Of a stretch of DNA of 8,471 nucleotides, positions 1 to 5,680 are shown one piece after another; within the stretch, counting starts at the first letter, position 1; every line of letters begins with the position of its first letter. Source of the DNA: CAYPPK01 sp964412615 (GTDB lineage: Bacteria > Patescibacteriota > Minisyncoccia > Sungbacterales > HO2-52-23). The DNA is taken from the NCBI GenBank assembly GCA_964412615.1, contig CAYPPK010000017.1:1-8471 (forward strand), in the 5' to 3' direction. The position numbers were made by a program, and so were the translations under genes. The notes beneath the pieces are model-generated. The model saw only the letters and a program-made list of their open reading frames with translations, was not told the DNA's origin and searched no databases.

Positions 1-1311
1 GTTTGCGGCCCAAGGTTTTTTCTCGTTGATATAGCGATCGGCCAAAGAAACAAGTTTCCAGATGTCAGCCAGTGCTTCATTAAGACGGAATTCTTTAATA
101 TGGTTTTTGTATTCCTGGAAAACTTTGTCACTGGCTTTATCAATCTCCTCTTCAATTTCTTTATGAAAATCAAATTTAACGGGACTTATTTTTTCTCCCA
201 GAGTTGCTACCCGCGCCACTAAATTGCCAAGGCCGTTGGCCAGATCGCCGTTGTAGCGATCTGCAAACTTTTTGTACGAAAAATCGCCGTCTTCGTGAGA
301 AGGAAATTCACGCAAAAAATAGTAACGAACCGGATCAGTTCCGTATTTCCCAATGATCTCCTCCGGCAAAATTACGTTCCCAATGGTCTTAGAGATTTTC
401 TGCCCCTCAACATTCACAAAGCCATGGACAAACAGGGTTTTAGGCAGCTCAATCCCCGCCGCAAGCAGCATTCCCGGCCAAATGGCGGCATGGAACCGCA
501 GATTATCTTTTCCGACAACTTGCGCGTCGGCCGGCCACCACTTTTTAAAGGAGGTTTGGGAGTTGCCGTCGTCGTGTCCGTAACCTATGGCCGAAATATA
601 GTTTACCAAGGCGTCGCACCAGACATACATCGTTTGGCTTGGATCCTCCGGTACTGGAACCCCCCAGGAAAGATCTTTACTGGGCCGCGAAAAACTTACA
701 TCTTCCAATCCTTCTCTTATTAGGGAAAGAATCTCATTTTTTCTGGAGTCGGGGATTACTTTAAATTCACCACTTTTTATTTTTTCTCCGATCTCCGGCG
801 AATACTTTGAAAGCCGGAAAAACCAGTTCTCCTCCTCTACCACCTCAGGTTCGGTTAGATGATCCCGGCATTTTCCGTTTTCCAGGTCTTTTTCCGTGAT
901 AAATGCTTCGTGGCCCACACAATAAAGCCCTCGGTAACTTTTTTTATAAATATCTCCGGCTTCGGCCAGAGTCTTCCACATTTTTTGCGCGCCCGGCCAG
1001 TGCCGTTCTTGGTCAGACGTTCTTATAAATTCATCCGGAGAATTGCCAAGAAGCTTATGGAGCTTTTTATATTCTTCGGAGATCTCGTCCACAAGCTCGC
1101 GCGGTGTCTTGCCCAGTTTTTCCGCCGCTCTAACTATTTTTACTCCGTGCTCATCCGTGCCCACCAAAAAAAATACCTCTTCTCCTTTGATACGATGAAA
1201 ACGCGCAAGCACATCGGCAATCAGCGGATCCAAAATATGCCCGACATGGGGTTTAGCCGAAGCGTAGGGAATGGAAGTTGTGATATAAAATTTTCCTTTT
1301 GCGTTTGACAT
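1..1311 (-). CDS. metG: Methionyl-tRNA synthetase, N-terminal 437 residues (C-terminus beyond window)
   Basis: Charges tRNA-Met with methionine in the cytoplasm; class I synthetase. The frame is open from the ATG at 1311 to the left edge without a stop. The HIGH-type motif is HVGH at residues 22-25, after ITTSIPYASAKP. The KMSKS loop reads KISKT at 305-309, inside GQKISKTIGN. The zinc-knuckle insert has C131-x2-H134 and C148-x2-H151; family members such as the Thermus enzyme usually have C-x2-C there and C-x2-H in the second half, so one Cys is replaced by His. The last visible residues (ADRYINEKKPW) are the typical start of the C-terminal helical anticodon-binding domain, so roughly 60-100 or more residues are missing. 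The gene is divergent from the small membrane protein gene at 1382. No Shine-Dalgarno sequence precedes the ATG, but a good promoter ends 12 bases upstream. Identification is very secure. Confidence 0.95.
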   Translation of the reverse strand, partial: MSNAKGKFYITTSIPYASAKPHVGHILDPLIADVLARFHRIKGEEVFFLVGTDEHGVKIVRAAEKLGKTPRELVDEISEEYKKLHKLLGNSPDEFIRTSDQERHWPGAQKMWKTLAEAGDIYKKSYRGLYCVGHEAFITEKDLENGKCRDHLTEPEVVEEENWFFRLSKYSPEIGEKIKSGEFKVIPDSRKNEILSLIREGLEDVSFSRPSKDLSWGVPVPEDPSQTMYVWCDALVNYISAIGYGHDDGNSQTSFKKWWPADAQVVGKDNLRFHAAIWPGMLLAAGIELPKTLFVHGFVNVEGQKISKTIGNVILPEEIIGKYGTDPVRYYFLREFPSHEDGDFSYKKFADRYNGDLANGLGNLVARVATLGEKISPVKFDFHKEIEEEIDKASDKVFQEYKNHIKEFRLNEALADIWKLVSLADRYINEKKPWAAN

Positions 1312-1323
1312 GCCAATAGAGCT

Positions 1324-1352
1324 ATGATATAGATTGATACGCAACTTTTCAA
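1324..1352 (-). promoter_or_regulatory. Predicted sigma-70-like promoter of metG
   Basis: On the minus strand TTGAAA (1352-1347) and TATCAT (1329-1324) are separated by exactly 17 bases. The -10 box ends 12 bases before the metG ATG, so the transcript would begin about 5-6 bases before the start codon, leaving no room for a ribosome binding site. The -35 box shares bases with the -35 box of the opposing promoter. Confidence 0.6.
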
Positions 1353-1374
1353 GAGAAAGAATCTAATTTAGAAT
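1346..1374 (+). promoter_or_regulatory. Predicted promoter of the small membrane protein gene
   Basis: TTTTCA (1346-1351, four of six matches to TTGACA) and TAGAAT (1369-1374, five of six matches to TATAAT) are 17 bases apart. The -10 box ends 7 bases before the ATG at 1382, so transcription would start at or next to the A of the ATG, giving a leaderless mRNA. Its -35 box overlaps that of the metG promoter on the other strand (1347-1351), so the two promoters probably exclude or influence each other. Confidence 0.5.
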
Positions 1375-1381
1375 TTCAATT

Positions 1382-1873
1382 ATGACTCTAGCAACTCATG
1401 CGGTAATTGCCGCGGCCGTCGCCAAACCGGTTATGGCCATTCATCCGGCCCTTGGTTTTGTCGTCGCTCTTCTTTCGCATTATCTTGCCGACGCTATCCC
1501 CCACTGGGATTATAAGTTGCGTTCTTTATCGGACACGGAACCGCTGGAAAAAAGAAAATTTTCTTCCCGAAAAGATTTTCTTCATGATCTGGCGCGGATT
1601 GCTTTTGACGGGGTTTTGGGTGTAGCCGTGGTGCTGGCCATTTTCCGACCTGCTTCTTTAAGCGAATTGCTTATCTGGCTGGGAGTCATTATGGCGGGAA
1701 TGCTGCCTGATTTGCTACAGGGAATTTATTACACTCGCCGGGCTGAATTTTTAAAACCACTGCAAGTTTTCCATGATTTCATACATACAAAAATAAAACT
1801 GGGACCCTATCCTTTGGTAGGAGTCCCGGTGCAGGCCGCGATTTTTCTCTTTTGTATTTTATTTATAATTTAA
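1382..1873 (+). CDS. Small membrane protein with conserved His/Asp motifs, possible metal-dependent hydrolase-like family
   Basis: A 163-residue hydrophobic protein, function not established. Probable membrane segments are residues about 7-35, 73-90, 93-112 and 146-163. Polar residues that look like metal ligands lie at membrane edges: H6; H33, D37 and H41-W-D43 in SHYLADAIPHWD; D110 in GMLPDLLQG; H131, D132 and H135 in FHDFIHT. This spacing of His and Asp around membrane helices recalls the YdjM-like (PF04307) membrane hydrolases, but the match is only by eye and the assignment is tentative. The only plus-strand gene in the window. Its stop codon (1871-1873) overlaps the stop codon of the converging permease gene. 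No Shine-Dalgarno sequence; a -10 box ends 7 bases before the ATG. The codons for residues 141-149 also hold the likely terminator of the opposing operon. Confidence 0.8.
   Translation: MTLATHAVIAAAVAKPVMAIHPALGFVVALLSHYLADAIPHWDYKLRSLSDTEPLEKRKFSSRKDFLHDLARIAFDGVLGVAVVLAIFRPASLSELLIWLGVIMAGMLPDLLQGIYYTRRAEFLKPLQVFHDFIHTKIKLGPYPLVGVPVQAAIFLFCILFII
1788..1827 (-). terminator. Predicted rho-independent terminator of the glyS-M16-permease operon, inside the opposing gene
   Basis: On the minus strand a stem GGGAC + (A bulge) + CCTACC pairs with GGATAGG + GTCCC (11 pairs, one G-T, one bulged A, loop of about 4 bases; 1827-1801). It is followed by AGTTTTATTTTTG (1800-1788). The stem starts 43 bases after the permease stop codon. 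On the plus strand no T-run follows the hairpin directly, so it should work only for the minus operon. It lies entirely within the coding sequence of the small membrane protein gene. Confidence 0.65.
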
Positions 1874-2901
1874 ACCTCTCTTTTCTTTTTATCCCAGTCG
1901 TTTATGAGCTCGGTAAGAATGGCGGCCAAGGGCACGGCAAGCAAAATCCCGAAGACCCCGCCTATTTTTGCGCCCACCAATAAAGATAAAACCACAATCA
2001 ACGGACTCAAGCCAATGGCTTTGCGAAGAATCACCGGAACTATCACATTGGATTCCACCTGCTGAACCACAATATAAAGGGCGATGGTGATAAACCCCAG
2101 AACCGTGGATGATATAAAGGCAACCAATACTGCCGGTACGGCAGCCAAAATAGGCCCGACTATGGGTATAATCTCAAAAACCGCGGCCAAAACCGCAAAA
2201 ACAAAAGCATGGCGCACTCCCAAAAAAGTAAGGCCAAAAAATATCAGTACCCCTACGATAGCGCCAAGCAGGAGCTGCGCCCGAAACCACTGGCCGAGCT
2301 TGTGCTGTGATCTATGCCAAAGATCAATGGCATAGGGTTCATATGCCACCGGAATTATAAGGCGAAGAAAACTTTCTATGCCTTTTTCTTGGGCCAGCAA
2401 ATAAAAAGAAAAGACGATAATTAAAACAAAAGAGAAGATGCCTCCGAAAATGGCTGAAGCAAAAGTGAAAACGCCTTGGGTCAAACCCTGCAAATACTCA
2501 AGCGGAGCGCGCAAAAGCTGGGATGGATCTTCGCCAAAAAAAGGAATGAAAGGCAGGTTTGCTCTCCCCAGAAAGTCCAGCACTTGCTGCTGCAAAACAG
2601 GAAGAGTCTGGGCGATATCGCGAAATTCATCCAAAAGCAAAGGAATAACCAAATAAATGCCGAAAAAGAAGAGCGCGACTATGGCCAGATAAATAATGAT
2701 TACGGCAAGCAGGCGCGGAATTTTTCTTTGTTTTAACCACTCTATGCCCGGCTCTATGGCTGAAGCAACAATTATGGCAAAAATCAAAGCCATGACAATA
2801 TCCCGCACCACGTAAATTAAAGCTAAAAGCAATAAAATTCCCAAAAAACGGAGAAAGGTTCCGGTGGTAATCTGAAAGTACTGTATTTCTCTGGAGGGCA
2901 T
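1870..2901 (-). CDS. AI-2E family transporter (PF01594, PerM-like integral membrane permease)
   Basis: A 343-residue multi-pass inner-membrane protein of the AI-2E exporter/PerM family (COG0628). Substrates differ between members (autoinducer-2, Na+/H+ antiport) and cannot be read from the sequence. Two to three N-terminal helices span residues 15-50 and 62-90. A soluble insert follows at about 91-140. The conserved C-terminal core spans 145-335 with SFYLLAQEKG (165-174), GQWFRAQLLLG (203-213), EIIPIVGPILAAVP (243-256), NVIVPVILRKAIGLSP (285-300) and GGVFGILLAVPLAAI (314-328). All are hallmarks of the family and the length is typical. The ATG overlaps the stop of the M16 gene (TAATG), so translation is probably coupled. 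It is the last gene of the operon; its stop overlaps the stop of the converging gene. Confidence 0.93.
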   Translation of the reverse strand: MPSREIQYFQITTGTFLRFLGILLLLALIYVVRDIVMALIFAIIVASAIEPGIEWLKQRKIPRLLAVIIIYLAIVALFFFGIYLVIPLLLDEFRDIAQTLPVLQQQVLDFLGRANLPFIPFFGEDPSQLLRAPLEYLQGLTQGVFTFASAIFGGIFSFVLIIVFSFYLLAQEKGIESFLRLIIPVAYEPYAIDLWHRSQHKLGQWFRAQLLLGAIVGVLIFFGLTFLGVRHAFVFAVLAAVFEIIPIVGPILAAVPAVLVAFISSTVLGFITIALYIVVQQVESNVIVPVILRKAIGLSPLIVVLSLLVGAKIGGVFGILLAVPLAAILTELINDWDKKKREV

Positions 2902-4172
2902 TAGAGTTCTTTTAGAATTTGTTCAAATTTTTCTTTTTCTTTAAAAGGCCCGATCATGGCCAGATTCAGTCCTTCCGGCCGGATAATTTCTTTGGCTACG
3001 GCCATGATCTCCTCGGGAGTCACTGCGTCTATTTTAGCAAAAACTTCATCAACTGTCAGCGGCTTGCCGGTAACTATTTCCTCCGTGCCGACAAAATTGG
3101 CAACGGCATTGGATGCTTCCAGAGAAATGGAAGTTGTGCCTCTGATGTAGCTTTTCACCCGTTGCAGTTCTTGGGCGCTTATGGGTTTAGTTGTGATGCC
3201 GCGATATTCGTCTATTACCGCTCTGATGGTTTTATCTACATTTTCGTGCGCTACCCCGGCATAAGTAACCAAAAAGCCGCGGTTGGAATAAGACTCGTGG
3301 GCGCTCCAAACCGCATAGGCCAAACCCAATTTTTCTCGGATGCGATCAAACATGCGTGAAGACATGCCGCCGCCCAGAATTACCCCCAGTACTTCAGCCG
3401 CATAGCGCTTGGGATGGTTGGCGTCAAACCCGCGAAAACCCAGAATAAGATGGGTTTGATCCGTTTGTTTAAACTCAATGTGCACGGCTGGAGCAAATTG
3501 TTCCTCCACCAGCGGGGGTTTTTTAAATATGGGCGGGCCGTTGCGTATGCCGGTAAAAAGTGAGCGTATATTTTCCACGGTTTCCAGTTCATTGAAATTC
3601 CCGGCAATAACCACCACGGTATTTAGAGCCACGTATTGATTGTAAAAATAATTTACAAAATCATCCCGTTTCAGCGCTCGGATGGTTTCCTCGTCTCCGG
3701 CCACATCCCAGCCGGCCGGCTGGTCGCCATAAAGCAATTTCTCCCACACCCACCAGATATAAGTGGTAGGAGTATCTTTGTCCCGATGCATTTCTTCCAC
3801 GATTACCTGCTTTTCCCTCTCTATTTCGTCTTCTTTGAGCAGGGCGTTACTATAAATATCCGTCAGTATATCCAAGACATCGTTAAAATAACTTTTGCCT
3901 GACTTGATAAAATAACCCGTGACTTCGTGAGAAGTAAAGGCATTATGCATAGTACCCATGCTGTCCAGTTCCTGGTTTACCATATCCGGACTGGGACGTT
4001 TGGGCGTGCCCTTGAAAAACATATGCTCCAAAAAATGAGAAATGCCGTTTATTTTTTTGGGTTCATAATCCGAACCGGTCCCGCACAATATTAAAATGGT
4101 AACCGTGTTGGTTCCTTGCATGGGCGCGGTAATCACGCGCAAGCCGTTGTCTAAAATAATTTTTTTAAACAT
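2901..4172 (-). CDS. M16 family zinc metallopeptidase (insulinase/processing-peptidase type)
   Basis: A 423-residue protease of the single-chain M16B type (two homologous halves, acting as a dimer in known members). The inverted zinc motif HxxEH is H46-F-L-E49-H50, in HFLEHMFFKG. The third zinc ligand is E126 or E127 in VIVEEM, at the standard spacing of about 76 residues. The second-half signature GGGMSSRMFDRIREKLGLAY spans residues 268-287. There is no signal peptide or membrane segment, so it is probably cytoplasmic and degrades peptides or matures an unknown substrate. It starts 1 base after the glyS stop (TAAAATG) and overlaps the next ATG by 1 base, so it is the middle gene of an operon expressed by translational coupling. 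No Shine-Dalgarno sequence is visible. Confidence 0.95.
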   Translation of the reverse strand: MFKKIILDNGLRVITAPMQGTNTVTILILCGTGSDYEPKKINGISHFLEHMFFKGTPKRPSPDMVNQELDSMGTMHNAFTSHEVTGYFIKSGKSYFNDVLDILTDIYSNALLKEDEIEREKQVIVEEMHRDKDTPTTYIWWVWEKLLYGDQPAGWDVAGDEETIRALKRDDFVNYFYNQYVALNTVVVIAGNFNELETVENIRSLFTGIRNGPPIFKKPPLVEEQFAPAVHIEFKQTDQTHLILGFRGFDANHPKRYAAEVLGVILGGGMSSRMFDRIREKLGLAYAVWSAHESYSNRGFLVTYAGVAHENVDKTIRAVIDEYRGITTKPISAQELQRVKSYIRGTTSISLEASNAVANFVGTEEIVTGKPLTVDEVFAKIDAVTPEEIMAVAKEIIRPEGLNLAMIGPFKEKEKFEQILKEL

Positions 4173-4173
4173 T

Positions 4174-5532
4174 TTATTTTAGTTTTTCGGAAAAATATGA
4201 TTCCAGTTCTTTTACGGCCACTCGTTCCTGCTTCGTGGTGTCCCGGTCGCGGACAGTAACTGTATCGTCTTCCAGAGTTTGAAAATCAACCGTAACGCAC
4301 CAAGGAGTGCCGATTTCGTCTTGCGAAAAATATCTTTTGCCAATATTGCCGCGATCATCCCAAGCGATCTGCAAGTTAGCTGCTTTTAAATTCTTAAATA
4401 TATTTTTTGCTTTTTCTACTAATTGCGGTTTGTTGGCTAAAAGAGGAAATACGGCTACTTTATAGGGTGATAATTTAGGATGGAGTTTTAGCACGACCCG
4501 CTCTCCTTCTTCGCTATAAGCATCCAACAAAAAATACAGCAGAGGACGCTCCACGCCGGCTGAAGTTTCTATCACCCAAGGCACCAGCTTTCTTTTGGTC
4601 TCTCGGTCAAAATAAGACAAATCTTGCCCGCTGAATTTGGCGTGTTGAGACAAATCCCAATCTCCGCGATGGTGAATGCCCTCGGCCTCCTTCCAACCAA
4701 AGGGGGTTTCGTACTCAATATCCCAAGCCGCGCGCGCATAGTGAGCCCGTTCGTTCGCCTCATGCTCTCGGAAGCGTAACTTGTTTTTCCGCAAACCCAA
4801 GGAAACATACCATTTCATTCTTTCTTCCCTCCACATTTCAAAGGCCTCCATCGCTTCTTTTTCTTCCGGCTTTACGTAATATTGCATTTCCATTTGTTCA
4901 AACTCCCGCAGGCGATAAGTGAAGTTACCGGGCGTTATTTCATTTCTAAAAGCCTTGCCTATTTGCGCCACCCCGAAGGGAAGCTCGGGATGCATAGAAT
5001 CTAAAATATTTTTAAAGTTAACATGAACGCCCTGGGTTATCTCCCCGCGCAAGTAAACAGTGGTTTTTTCTCCTTCTACCACTCCCAGTTTTGCTTCTAC
5101 CAAAAGATTAAATTTTTTCGGCTCGGTCCAATCCGGTTTTTCCTTTTTCCCGGCGTGAGCTTCTCCATGCGTTTTTATCTCTTCCTCTTGATCAGCCTTA
5201 ATTCTTTCGTGACAAACTTTGCATTCAACCAAAGGATCAGTAAAAGCAGTGGTATGGCCGGAAGCTTCCCATACTTTTGGATGCATTAAAATGGACGCAC
5301 TTAGGCCGAAAACATTTTCTCTTTCTGCCACCATATATTTCCACCAAGCCTGTTTGAAATTAAATTTCAACTCCGCCCCTAAAGGCCCATAATCCCAAGT
5401 GCCAGCCAACCCGCCGTAAATTTCCGAACCAGGGAAAATAAAGCCCCGCCTTTTTGCAAGACTTACGACTTTTTCCATTAAATTATTAGGTATTCCATCC
5501 ATATTAACCGCAAAAAGGCGAGGCTCGCCCAT
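4174..5532 (-). CDS. glyS: Glycyl-tRNA synthetase, dimeric (alpha2, class II) type
   Basis: Charges tRNA-Gly with glycine in the cytoplasm. At 452 residues it is the alpha2 single-chain form, not the GlyQ/GlyS tetramer. RRGFIFPGSEIYGG (28-41) is the family N-terminal signature. Motif 2 is FRNE at 195-198 with the loop arginine in YRLREFEQME (206-215). Motif 3 contains GVERPLLYFLLDAY (326-339). The C-terminal anticodon-binding domain covers about 355-450 (DRGNIGKRYFSQDEIGTPW, 393-411). The insert after TDPLVEC keeps C104-x2-C107 but lacks the second C-x2-C seen in many relatives; H122-x3-H126 lies where it would be. The first ATG is chosen by length, but homologues usually start near residue 19 (MEKVVSLAKRRG), so M11 or M19 are possible. 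AAGG stands only 1 base before the ATG, too close for a normal ribosome binding site. Confidence 0.96.
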   Translation of the reverse strand: MGEPRLFAVNMDGIPNNLMEKVVSLAKRRGFIFPGSEIYGGLAGTWDYGPLGAELKFNFKQAWWKYMVAERENVFGLSASILMHPKVWEASGHTTAFTDPLVECKVCHERIKADQEEEIKTHGEAHAGKKEKPDWTEPKKFNLLVEAKLGVVEGEKTTVYLRGEITQGVHVNFKNILDSMHPELPFGVAQIGKAFRNEITPGNFTYRLREFEQMEMQYYVKPEEKEAMEAFEMWREERMKWYVSLGLRKNKLRFREHEANERAHYARAAWDIEYETPFGWKEAEGIHHRGDWDLSQHAKFSGQDLSYFDRETKRKLVPWVIETSAGVERPLLYFLLDAYSEEGERVVLKLHPKLSPYKVAVFPLLANKPQLVEKAKNIFKNLKAANLQIAWDDRGNIGKRYFSQDEIGTPWCVTVDFQTLEDDTVTVRDRDTTKQERVAVKELESYFSEKLK

Positions 5533-5611
5533 TCCTTAACAAAACTATAAATAGAAAATGGGCGGCGCGTCTTTTGGCAAATGCTGTAATCTTTTGCATT
5601 AAATCATTCAT
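5504..5611 (-). CDS. Possible 35-codon upstream ORF overlapping the glyS start
   Basis: An ATG at 5611 opens a frame of 35 codons that ends at 5504, overlapping the first 29 bases of glyS in another frame. Its residues 2-16 (NDLMQKITAFAKRRA) resemble GlyRS residues 16-30 (NNLMEKVVSLAKRRG): eight identities and mostly conservative changes, without gaps. This may be the trace of a partial duplication of the glyS start, a regulatory upstream ORF, or chance. No ribosome binding site is seen; an extended -10 box ends 14 bases before its ATG. Low confidence that it is expressed as a protein. Confidence 0.2.
   Translation of the reverse strand: MNDLMQKITAFAKRRAAHFLFIVLLRNGRASPFCG
5544..5549 (-). 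promoter_or_regulatory. Possible -10 box close to the glyS ATG
   Basis: TATAGT on the minus strand ends 11 bases before the glyS ATG, the same distance as at metG. No convincing -35 box is found 16-18 bases further upstream. Transcription from here would bypass the upstream ORF start and give an mRNA with a leader of about 5 bases. Confidence 0.3.
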
Positions 5612-5625
5612 AGAAAATTTGACCT

Positions 5626-5634
5626 AATATAACA
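5626..5634 (-). promoter_or_regulatory. Possible extended -10 promoter for glyS
   Basis: TGTTATATT on the minus strand (TG, one base, TATATT) fits an extended -10 element; no good -35 box is seen. It lies in the 148-base gap between the repeat-protein gene and glyS and would give a leader of about 85-90 bases that includes the 35-codon frame. The rest of this gap shows no convincing terminator hairpin and no conserved RNA (in particular no T-box features were recognised). Confidence 0.4.
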
Positions 5635-5680
5635 TGACTTCATCAATAAATCCATTCAACCCCATGGCGAAGGAAAATGC

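Noticed and set aside
1271..1282. 12-base repeat ATGGAAGTTGTG found also near 3126
   Set aside because: Both copies fall in conserved coding stretches (antisense of Thr-Ser-Ile codons) and show no extended similarity.
5593..5608. TTTGCATTAA shared with the 48-bp palindrome arm as a common operator
   Set aside because: A shared 10-mer in an AT-rich 8.5-kb window is expected many times by chance, and no dyad of comparable quality surrounds this copy.
5622..5663. 13-codon minus-strand frame as a glycine leader peptide for glyS attenuation
   Set aside because: It has only two Gly codons, no ribosome binding site and no competing hairpins before glyS.
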